From JBBECJ01 sp963763325 (GTDB lineage Bacteria > Chloroflexota > Chloroflexia > Thermomicrobiales > CFX8), in contig CAVXOL010000019.1 in assembly GCA_963763325.1 (NCBI GenBank), forward strand, positions 62,001-126,000: a stretch of DNA of 64,000 nt, given 5' to 3'. Of this stretch, positions 56,634 to 64,000 are shown in pieces (the stretch's first letter is position 1; each line of letters starts with the position of its first letter). The notes under the pieces are model-generated. The model made no database searches. It had not been told where the DNA came from and saw only the letters and a list, made by a program, of their open reading frames with translations. The translations under genes were made by a program, and so were the position numbers.

Positions 56634-59600
56634 ATGGTCACGATGTCATCAACGAGCGGGTTCCCCGGCGATAACGATCCTCTCTGGTACAAGGATGCGC
56701 TGATTTACCAGACGCACATTCGGGCATTCTTCGACAGCAATGGCGACGGGATTGGTGACTTCGCCGGATTGACGCAGAAGCTGGATTACCTGCAAGACCT
56801 CGGCGTAACGGCGATCTGGGTGTTGCCGTTCTACCCGTCACCGTTGAAGGACGACGGGTACGACACTGCCGACTACACCGACGTCAACCCGATGTATGGG
56901 AACCTGCGCGATGTTCGGACGTTCGTCCGGGAAGCGCACAAGCGCGGGTTGCGGGTCATCACCGAGTTGGTGTTCAACCACACGTCGGACCAGCATGCGT
57001 GGTTCCAGCGGGCACGGACTGCGAAGCCGGGCAGCAACCACCGGGATTTCTATGTCTGGAGCGACACGCCGGAGAAGTACACCGACGCGCGGATTATCTT
57101 CAAAGATTTCGAGCACTCTAACTGGACCTACGACAACGTCGCCGGCGCATACTTCTGGCATCGCTTCTACGCGCACCAGCCGGACCTGAACTTCGAGAAC
57201 CCACGTGTGCACGAGGCACTCTTCAAGGCGCTCGACTTCTGGCTGGCAATGGGTGTCGATGGCCTGCGGCTGGACGCGATCCCGTATCTCTATGAGCGGG
57301 AAGGGACGAACTGCGAGAACCTGCCGGAGACCCATGCGTTCCTCAAAAAGCTACGAGCACGCATCGACGCGAATTACGAAGACAAGATGTTGCTGGCCGA
57401 GGCGAACCAGTGGCCGGAAGACGCCGTCGAGTACTTCGGCGATGGCGACGAGTGCCACATGGCGTTCCACTTCCCGGTCATGCCGCGGCTCTATATGGCG
57501 GTCCGGATGGAGGACCGCTACCCGATCATCGACATCCTCGACCAGACGCCGCCGATTCCGGAGAACGCGCAGTGGGCGATGTTCCTGCGCAACCATGACG
57601 AGCTGACGCTGGAGATGGTGACCGACGAGGAACGGGACTACATGTACCGCTCCTACGCCCAGGACCCCGCGGCGCGGATCAACCTCGGCATTCGTCGCAG
57701 GCTGGCGCCGTTGATGGGAAACAACCGGCGGCGGATCGAATTGATGAACGGGCTGCTGTTCTCACTGCCGGGAACACCGATCATCTACTACGGCGATGAG
57801 ATCGGGATGGGCGATAACATTTTTCTCGGCGACCGCAATGGCGTTCGGACCCCGATGCAGTGGAGCGGTGACCGCAACGCCGGCTTCTCGACAGCCAACG
57901 CCCAGCGGCTCTATTTCCCAGTCATCACCGACCCCGAGTACCACTACTCGACCGTCAACGTCGAGACGCAGCAGGCCAACCCGCAGTCGTTGCTGTGGTG
58001 GATGAAGCGGCTGATCGCGCTCCGCAAGCGCTATCGTGCGTTTGGGCGCGGCAGCATCGAGTTCCTGCACCCCGAGAACCGCAAGGTGCTGGCGTTCGTG
58101 CGCAAGTACGAAGACGAAACGATTCTCGTGATCGCGAACTTGTCGCGCTTTGTCCAGGCCGTCGAGCTGGACTTGTCGGAGTATCGCGGGTTCAGCCCGA
58201 TCGAGATGTTCGGCAGCAACGAGTTCCCCTCGATCGGCGACCTGCCGTACTTCATCACGCTCGGTCCACACTCGTTCTACTGGTTCTCGCTCGAGCCGCA
58301 GCGCGTCAGCGGCGACCGAATTTCGGCTGACGCCGCCGGGACGCGGCTGCCGGAAATGGCGGTTGCCGGGGCATGGACGAAGATGTTCAGTGGCGACGCC
58401 CGCACGAAGCTGGAGCGGATGCTGCCTGGCTATCTGGTCGACCGGCGCTGGTTCCGGGGCAAGTCACGGCGGATTACACGAGCGAAGATCGTCGATACGA
58501 TCCCGATCCAGTACGACGAGAGCAGTTCAATGGTGGCAATCGTCCAGGTTGACTTCTCGGAAGGCGACCCGGACCAGTACGTGATGGCGCTGGCGTTCGC
58601 GACCGGCGACCGCGCCGCCGACCTGCTGAACTACCAGCAGCACGCGGTCCTGACGCATCTGAAGACCGGGGACGAGGAAGGGATCGTCTACGACGCGCTC
58701 TGGGACCAGGGGTTCAACGATGCGCTGCTCGGCTTCATCAGCCGCAAGCGGCGGCTCCGAGGAGAGCACGGCTCCATCTCCGGCGTAACGACACGAGCGT
58801 GGAGAGAACACGCACCGCCGCCGGACGAGGGGCCGCTCTACGCGACCAACGTGCGTGGCGAGCAGTCCAACTCGTCAGTGACATACGGCGACAGGTTCAT
58901 CCTCAAGCTGTTCCGCAAGCTGGAACCGGGTTTCAATCCCGATCTGGAGATCGGGCGGTACCTGACCGAGGAGAGCGACTTCGAGCAGATCGCGCCGGTT
59001 GTCGGCAGCCTGGAGTACCACGCGACCGGTGGCGGCAACGTCAATCAGCCGATCGTGATGGGAATTCTCCAACGCTACGTCTCGAACGAGGGCGACGCCT
59101 GGACCTACACGCTCGACATGATCGAGGACTTCATCGAGAGCGCACTGGCGAGCCGGCCGGAGATCGACGCCGCGTCACTGGCGATCGGTGCGCTGCTCGA
59201 CATGGCCGAGCAGGAGGTGCCGGACGAGGCGCACGAGGTCGTCGGCCACTACCTGACAGACGCCTACCTGCTCGGCCAGCGGACAGCCGAACTGCACCTG
59301 ACGCTGGCTGCTGGCGACAAGCCTGACTTCAAGCCGGAAGCATCCACGATGCTGTACCAGCGGTCGCTCTACCAGTCGATGCGCGGGCTGACCAATTCTA
59401 CGATCCAGGCGCTTCGCACGCGGATGCCGTCGATGACTGAGGCCACCCAGGCCGAGGCGCAGCAGGTGATCGACATGCGCGACGCGATCAGCGAGCGGTT
59501 CCGCGACATCGTCAACGCGCGGCTGACAGCGCGGCGCGCCCGCTACCACGGTGATTATCACCTCGGGCAGGTGCTGTACACAGGGCGCGACTTCGTCATC

Positions 59601-60020
59601 ATCGACTTCGAAGGTGAGCCGGCGCGAACGATCAGCGAGCGGCGGCAAAAGCGCTCGCCGCTGCGCGATGTCGCCGGGATGCTGCGCTCGTTCCACTACG
59701 CCGCCTACACGGCGCTGTTCGACCAGCAGGAACGCGGCCTGATCAGCCCCGACGATCCGCAGCCGGAACGCTGGGTCCGCTACTGGTACCAGTGGGCTGC
59801 CGTCAGCTTCATGCGCGCCTATTTCACGACGACCGAGGGCGCCAGCTTCCTGCCGGCCGAGCGGGAAGAACGGGAACTGCTGCTGGATATCTTCCTGCTC
59901 GACAAGGCCGTCTATGAGCTTGGCTACGAGCTTAACAACCGACCCGACTGGGTCCACATCCCGCTACGCGGGATCACCGACCTGATGAGCGGGCGGGTAG
60001 AGGCAGGGGCTGCAATGTAA
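56634..60020 (+). CDS. treS: Trehalose synthase-maltokinase fusion (TreS-Mak/Pep2), 1128 aa
   Basis: This joins two steps of the GlgE pathway: TreS interconverts trehalose and maltose, and the C-terminal kinase phosphorylates maltose for GlgE. The ATG at 56634 follows AAGGGG; the frame is open further upstream but overlaps a repeat. The GH13 domain (about 1-560) has DGYDTADYTDVNPMYG, nucleophile Asp214 (GLRLDAIPY), Glu256 (LLAEANQWP) and Asp322 (LRNHDELT). From about residue 600 the kinase reads MLPGYLVDRRWFRGKSRRI, with VTYGDRFILKLFRKLE supplying the ATP-binding lysine, and HGDYHLGQVLYT then FVIIDFEGEP as catalytic and metal loops. Fused TreS-Mak is known in several phyla. The frame is intact over 3.4 kb. 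Confidence 0.95.
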   Translation: MVTMSSTSGFPGDNDPLWYKDALIYQTHIRAFFDSNGDGIGDFAGLTQKLDYLQDLGVTAIWVLPFYPSPLKDDGYDTADYTDVNPMYGNLRDVRTFVREAHKRGLRVITELVFNHTSDQHAWFQRARTAKPGSNHRDFYVWSDTPEKYTDARIIFKDFEHSNWTYDNVAGAYFWHRFYAHQPDLNFENPRVHEALFKALDFWLAMGVDGLRLDAIPYLYEREGTNCENLPETHAFLKKLRARIDANYEDKMLLAEANQWPEDAVEYFGDGDECHMAFHFPVMPRLYMAVRMEDRYPIIDILDQTPPIPENAQWAMFLRNHDELTLEMVTDEERDYMYRSYAQDPAARINLGIRRRLAPLMGNNRRRIELMNGLLFSLPGTPIIYYGDEIGMGDNIFLGDRNGVRTPMQWSGDRNAGFSTANAQRLYFPVITDPEYHYSTVNVETQQANPQSLLWWMKRLIALRKRYRAFGRGSIEFLHPENRKVLAFVRKYEDETILVIANLSRFVQAVELDLSEYRGFSPIEMFGSNEFPSIGDLPYFITLGPHSFYWFSLEPQRVSGDRISADAAGTRLPEMAVAGAWTKMFSGDARTKLERMLPGYLVDRRWFRGKSRRITRAKIVDTIPIQYDESSSMVAIVQVDFSEGDPDQYVMALAFATGDRAADLLNYQQHAVLTHLKTGDEEGIVYDALWDQGFNDALLGFISRKRRLRGEHGSISGVTTRAWREHAPPPDEGPLYATNVRGEQSNSSVTYGDRFILKLFRKLEPGFNPDLEIGRYLTEESDFEQIAPVVGSLEYHATGGGNVNQPIVMGILQRYVSNEGDAWTYTLDMIEDFIESALASRPEIDAASLAIGALLDMAEQEVPDEAHEVVGHYLTDAYLLGQRTAELHLTLAAGDKPDFKPEASTMLYQRSLYQSMRGLTNSTIQALRTRMPSMTEATQAEAQQVIDMRDAISERFRDIVNARLTARRARYHGDYHLGQVLYTGRDFVIIDFEGEPARTISERRQKRSPLRDVAGMLRSFHYAAYTALFDQQERGLISPDDPQPERWVRYWYQWAAVSFMRAYFTTTEGASFLPAEREERELLLDIFLLDKAVYELGYELNNRPDWVHIPLRGITDLMSGRVEAGAAM

Positions 60021-60111
60021 CCCTGTCGGGCGCCAGCTCGCGGGCCAGGTGGGGATGAGCGATTCAGGTCGCAATCGCTCACACTGCTACAGGGGAAGTG
60101 TTGGGGACAGC

Positions 60112-60411
60112 GTGGACCTCGGGGTCGTACTCATTCTGATTGCGCTACTGAGCTCGGCTGTCCTCAGTTTCTACGGCATGAGACGGCTGTCATGGAAGCC
60201 TCTGATCGTTGCTGCAGGACTCTCGACATTGGCTGCGATACCCCTTACCTGGAGCATCGGGCCACTCCTGTTGATACTGGCGTCAATCCAACTCGGGTAT
60301 GCGCTGAATCTTCGCCAGTCGATGTATTGGTGGACACCGATCGCCATCGCCACCGGCGCGCTCTGCATATTGTTTGCGACGATCGTTGTCAGCGCGGTGC
60401 TGTTCGATTAG
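60112..60411 (+). CDS. Small membrane protein, 99 aa
   Basis: From a GTG at 60112 (TTGGGGACAGC just before) there are three or four hydrophobic helices: LGVVLILIALLSSAVLSFYG, PLIVAAGLSTLAAIPLTW and YWWTPIAIATGALCILFAT. No conserved motif is recognised. It lies between treS and glgB on the same strand with no link to glucan metabolism visible in its sequence. Confidence 0.55.
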   Translation: MDLGVVLILIALLSSAVLSFYGMRRLSWKPLIVAAGLSTLAAIPLTWSIGPLLLILASIQLGYALNLRQSMYWWTPIAIATGALCILFATIVVSAVLFD

Positions 60412-60618
60412 CGCACCGGCGACCCCGCCCAAGATCGCCCCATAGGCGTCGTCGCAATCAACCATTGGCAACCATCTTGCGCCAGTTGCGCAGCCCACTG
60501 CTTCTCATCTCGCATTGGGGAACGCGCTGGGTCCGGGCGACTGGGGCGGTATTCAGCCGCCATGACACACTTATGTCCAACGACGCCCGATTCGCGATTC
60601 GCTGGGAGGGGAGACCCC

Positions 60619-62910
60619 TTGATCGACGAGCAACGACAAGATCCAATTAATCCGACCGATACAGCCGAGACCGAACAAACGAAGCCAGCCCGGAAACGCG
60701 CGCCTCGGAAAAAGGTGCCATCGACTGAGGCAGCAGCGCAGGGAATCGAGGCAGCCGTTGACCCGACTGCCAACGTCGAGTCCGAAGTGCAGAAGCGGCG
60801 AGCGCCGCGTAAGAGCGCGGCGACAGAAGAGCAAGCTGGCGGAGAGACGGTCAGTGCGCCACCGGAAACGCCAAAGCGACGGGCTCCGAGGAAAGCTGCG
60901 ACGGCGTCGGGCCAGCCGGTGGCTGGCGATCTCGCGACGACCGAGGTGACGCAGAACTCGATTCCAGAGGCGCTGCCGATGCCGACCCCGACCTCGATTC
61001 CTGCCCAGGCACCAGCTTCCGGCAGATCGCTGCTGACGAGCGGGGATGCCTACCTGTTCAATGAGGGCAGTCACTACCGTCTCTACCAGAAGCTCGGCTC
61101 ACACCTCATGGAGGGCGGGACACACTTTGCGGTCTGGGCGCCGAACGCCGAACGCGTATCGGTGATTGGCGAATTCAACGGCTGGGACGGCAGCAGCCAC
61201 CCAATGCAGGTGACCGGCGATTCCGGCATCTGGGAATTGTTCGTACCGGATGTCGGGCAGGGGACGATCTACAAGTATCGGATCGTCTCACGCAACAACG
61301 GCTACACGGTCGACAAGGCCGACCCGTTCGCCGTCCATGCCGAGACACCGCCCAAGACTGGCTCGATCGTCTGGCCGCTGGACTACGAGTGGAATGACGA
61401 CTCCTGGATGGAGAACCGGCGCTGGAGGAACGCGCCCGACGCGCCGATCTCGATCTACGAAGTCCATCTCGGCTCGTGGATGCGTGTGCCTGAGGAAGGC
61501 AATCGCTCGCTGAACTACCGGGAGATGGCGCACCGGCTGGCAGGGCATGTCTCGTATCTCGGCTTCACGCACGTCGAGTTCCTGCCGGTGACCGAGCATC
61601 CGTTCTACGGATCGTGGGGCTACCAGGCGACCGGGATGTTCGCGCCAACCAGCCGCTACGGAACGCCGCAGGACTTCATGTACCTGGTCGACGTCCTGCA
61701 CCAGCATGGGATCGGCGTCATTCTCGACTGGGTGCCGTCGCACTTCGCGACCGACGAGCATGGGCTGACCTACTTCGACGGGACGCACCTGTTCGAGCAC
61801 GCCGACCCACGGCAGGGTTTCCATCCCGACTGGGGCAGCTACATCTTCAACTACGGGCGCAACGAGGTGCGCGCGTTCCTGCTGTCGAGCGCGATGTACT
61901 GGCTCGACAAGTACCACATCGACGGACTACGGGTCGATGCGGTCGCCTCGATGCTGTATCTCGACTACTCGCGCAAGGCCGGCGAGTGGATTCCCAACCA
62001 GTACGGCGGACGGGAGAATCTGGAAGCAATCGACTTCATGCGGCAGTTCAACACAGCCGTCTACGGCGAGTATCCCGATGTCCAGACGATCGCCGAGGAG
62101 TCGACGGCCTGGCCGATGGTGTCGAGGCCCGTCTATGTTGGCGGGCTGGGCTTCGGGATGAAGTGGGACATGGGCTGGATGCACGACACGCTTCAGTATT
62201 TCTCCCACGACCCGATCCACCGGCGCTACCACCACAACTACCTGACGTTCCGAATGCTCTATGCGTTCAACGAGAACTTCGTGATGCCGCTCTCGCACGA
62301 CGAGGTCGTCCATCTGAAGGGGTCGCTGATCAGCAAGATGGCTGGCGACGACTGGCAGAAGTTCGCCAACCTGCGGGCCATGTACGGCTACATGTACGCG
62401 CAATCGGGCAAGAAGCTGCTCTTCATGGGTGCGGAGATCGGTGGATGGTCCGAGTGGAACCACGAATCGAGTCTTGAGTGGCACCTGCTTCAGCAGGAGC
62501 CACACGCAGGGTTGCAGCGCTGGCTGGTGGCGTTGAACCACCTCTATCGCCACGAACCGGCCATGCACGAGCTGGATTTCGACCCAGCCGGGTTCTCGTG
62601 GCTGGACGCCAATGACTCGGAAAACTCGGTCGTCAGCCTCAGCCGCTCCGGACGGAACGATGGTGACGAAGTGATCGCTGTCTTCAACCTGACACCGGTG
62701 CCGCGCCACTCGTACCGTGTTGGCGTCCCACGTGGAGGCTTCTGGGCGGAACTGCTCAACAGTGACTCGGTCGAATACGGCGGGAGCGGCATGGGCAACA
62801 TGGGCGGAGTTGACTCGTTCCCAGTCGAATGGCACGGGCGGCCGTACTCGATCACGGTGACGTTGCCACCGCTCTCGGCCGTCTTCTTCAAGGCCGGGGG
62901 CTGGAAGTAA
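60619..62910 (+). CDS. glgB: 1,4-alpha-glucan branching enzyme GlgB with a basic repeat extension
   Basis: Introduces alpha-1,6 branches into the glucan made by GlgE. A TTG at 60619 has GGGAGGGGAG five bases upstream; the ATG at 60562 is the alternative. The first 130 residues are low complexity with three basic boxes (RKRAPRKK, KRRAPRKSA, KRRAPRKAA). The CBM48 domain follows (GTHFAVWAPNAERVSVIGEF). The GH13 barrel has HPFYGSWGYQATGMFAP, Asp440 (GLRVDAVAS), Glu493 (IAEESTAWP) and LSHDEVVHLKGSL, and the C-terminal domain ends the chain. The stop overlaps the treZ start by one base (TAATG). Confidence 0.94.
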   Translation: MIDEQRQDPINPTDTAETEQTKPARKRAPRKKVPSTEAAAQGIEAAVDPTANVESEVQKRRAPRKSAATEEQAGGETVSAPPETPKRRAPRKAATASGQPVAGDLATTEVTQNSIPEALPMPTPTSIPAQAPASGRSLLTSGDAYLFNEGSHYRLYQKLGSHLMEGGTHFAVWAPNAERVSVIGEFNGWDGSSHPMQVTGDSGIWELFVPDVGQGTIYKYRIVSRNNGYTVDKADPFAVHAETPPKTGSIVWPLDYEWNDDSWMENRRWRNAPDAPISIYEVHLGSWMRVPEEGNRSLNYREMAHRLAGHVSYLGFTHVEFLPVTEHPFYGSWGYQATGMFAPTSRYGTPQDFMYLVDVLHQHGIGVILDWVPSHFATDEHGLTYFDGTHLFEHADPRQGFHPDWGSYIFNYGRNEVRAFLLSSAMYWLDKYHIDGLRVDAVASMLYLDYSRKAGEWIPNQYGGRENLEAIDFMRQFNTAVYGEYPDVQTIAEESTAWPMVSRPVYVGGLGFGMKWDMGWMHDTLQYFSHDPIHRRYHHNYLTFRMLYAFNENFVMPLSHDEVVHLKGSLISKMAGDDWQKFANLRAMYGYMYAQSGKKLLFMGAEIGGWSEWNHESSLEWHLLQQEPHAGLQRWLVALNHLYRHEPAMHELDFDPAGFSWLDANDSENSVVSLSRSGRNDGDEVIAVFNLTPVPRHSYRVGVPRGGFWAELLNSDSVEYGGSGMGNMGGVDSFPVEWHGRPYSITVTLPPLSAVFFKAGGWK

Positions 62911-64000
62911 TGTCACCCGACCAACGGCTTGGCGCAATTTACGAGGGCGACGGTCAGTGTCGATTCGTCGTCTGGGCTCCGAAGGCCCAGCAACTCGATG
63001 TCCACATACACGCGCCAGACGAGCGCGTGGTCACACTCGAATCCCGGCCACGAGGCTACTTCGAGGGCGTTGCGTCCGGCGTCGAGCCGGGCAGCACCTA
63101 CACCTACCGACTGAACGGCGGCGATGAGTGGCCAGACCCGGCCTCGCGGTACCAGCCGGAAGGGCCACACGGTCCCTCTGCCGTCGTTGACCCACAAGCG
63201 TTCGACTGGACGGACGCTGCCTGGCGGGGTGTCCCGCACGACCGGCTCGTGCTGTACGAGTTGCACGTCGGGACGTTTTCGCATGAGGGGACATTCGACG
63301 GCGTCATCCCGCACCTGGAGTACCTGCGCGACCTGGGCGTGACGGCGCTGGAGATCCTGCCGGTGGCTCAGTTTCCGGGTGAGCGCAACTGGGGCTATGA
63401 CGGCGTCGCACTCTACGCACCCCAGAACACGTACGGAGGGCCGGATGGGTTCCGGCGTTTGATCGACGCTTGCCACGCGGCGGGGCTGGCCGTCTACCTG
63501 GACTGCGTCTACAACCACTTCGGGCCGGAAGGCAACTACACCGGACTCTCCGGCAACTACACGACGACCAAGTACCAGACGCCGTGGGGCGAGGCAATCA
63601 ACATGGACGGGCCCGGCAGCGCCGAAGTACGGCGGTTCTTCATCGAGAACGCGCTCCTTTGGGTTCGGGAATACCACATCGACGGATTTCGGCTCGACGC
63701 GACCGACCGGATCATCGATGAGTCGGCCACCCACTTCCTCCAGGAACTGACGACGGCGATCCATGCCGAAGGCGAGCGGCTCGGCCGGAACGTCGTCGTG
63801 ATCGCCGAGAGCGATGCCAACGATGCTCGTTACCTGGCGCCGCCGGTGCTGCACGGGCATGGCCTCGACAGCCAGTGGGGCGACGACTTCCACCACGCGC
63901 TCCACGCGCTGCTGACCGGCGAGCGGGGCGGCTACTACATGCAGTATGGGTCGGTTGGACATCTGGCAAAGGCGTTCCGGCAGAACTTCGTCTTTGACGG
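62910..64000 (+). CDS. treZ: Malto-oligosyltrehalose trehalohydrolase TreZ (3' end beyond the window)
   Basis: TreZ cuts trehalose from the end of maltooligosyltrehalose produced by TreY. The frame from ATG 62910 is open to the edge (about 363 codons). It has the N-terminal CBM48 (CRFVVWAPKAQQLDVHIHAP), DRLVLYELHVGTFSHEGTFD, PVAQFPGERNWGYDGV typical of TreZ, then CVYNHFGPEGNYTG, the nucleophile in HIDGFRLDATDRI and the general acid in VVVIAESDANDARY. The TAATG overlap couples it to glgB. TreY, if present, would lie beyond the window. It gives a second route to trehalose beside TreS. Confidence 0.9.
   Translation, partial: MSPDQRLGAIYEGDGQCRFVVWAPKAQQLDVHIHAPDERVVTLESRPRGYFEGVASGVEPGSTYTYRLNGGDEWPDPASRYQPEGPHGPSAVVDPQAFDWTDAAWRGVPHDRLVLYELHVGTFSHEGTFDGVIPHLEYLRDLGVTALEILPVAQFPGERNWGYDGVALYAPQNTYGGPDGFRRLIDACHAAGLAVYLDCVYNHFGPEGNYTGLSGNYTTTKYQTPWGEAINMDGPGSAEVRRFFIENALLWVREYHIDGFRLDATDRIIDESATHFLQELTTAIHAEGERLGRNVVVIAESDANDARYLAPPVLHGHGLDSQWGDDFHHALHALLTGERGGYYMQYGSVGHLAKAFRQNFVFD

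Overview
This is a GC-rich chromosomal window with dense gene packing on both strands. The gene set suggests a member of the Chloroflexota, probably Thermomicrobia-like: lipoproteins with P/T-rich linkers, form II CoxL-like molybdenum hydroxylase genes, System I cytochrome c maturation with a Cys-type CcmE, a GT39 membrane glycosyltransferase, an ECF41 sigma factor and GlgE/TreS-maltokinase alpha-glucan genes. The assignment is inferred from gene content, not from a marker-gene search.

Layout. 0-10 kb: MFS start, tRNA-Thr and a decayed tRNA-Thr copy, a secreted Excalibur protein with a truncated paralogue, GT39, fabI, small conserved proteins and a copper amine oxidase. 10-15 kb: lipoprotein, Dpp-type ABC importer, methionine aminopeptidase. 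15-21 kb: vanadium-haloperoxidase-like PAP2 enzyme, a heavily disrupted ATPase/LuxR regulator, acetyl-CoA synthetase. 21-30 kb: cupin, a thioredoxin-like lipoprotein read through an in-frame TGA plus CcdA, BNR protein, HAD and M20 hydrolases, MFS, CpXC and HEAT proteins, QueF. 30-34 kb: multi-GAF/GGDEF protein, tRNA-Sec (selC), DUF2071 protein, tRNA-Leu. 34-41.7 kb: thioredoxin/CcdA and ccmEFH-A-B-C-D. 41.7-50.3 kb: molybdenum hydroxylase large subunit with MocA, Nudix, XdhC, CoxE and CoxD, interrupted by an alpha/beta hydrolase and a carbonic anhydrase. 50.5-53.3 kb: ECF41 sigma factor, truncated SDR, tandem creatininase. 53.5-64 kb: B3/B4 protein, then glgE, treS-mak, glgB and treZ.

Main result. 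The open frame at 21952-22533 is a thioredoxin-fold lipoprotein whose catalytic CxxC is encoded as UxxC (TGA at 22222-22224, Cys at 22231-22233). The frame is continuous through the TGA, a 7-bp hairpin begins 10 nt after it as in a bacterial SECIS, the next gene is a CcdA electron donor overlapping by ATGA, and a complete selenocysteine tRNA (anticodon TCA, 6-bp D stem, long variable arm) lies at 32823-32919. Together these support a selenocysteine-containing envelope thioredoxin paired with CcdA.

Data quality. Many genes are split by frame interruptions. Wherever I could place one, a single extra base is needed, and nearly every disrupted gene spans 1 modulo 3 bases from start to stop. This looks like systematic one-base insertions in the assembly rather than mass pseudogenisation. 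The TGA of the thioredoxin gene is not of this kind. Disruption is worst at 16.9-21.3 kb.
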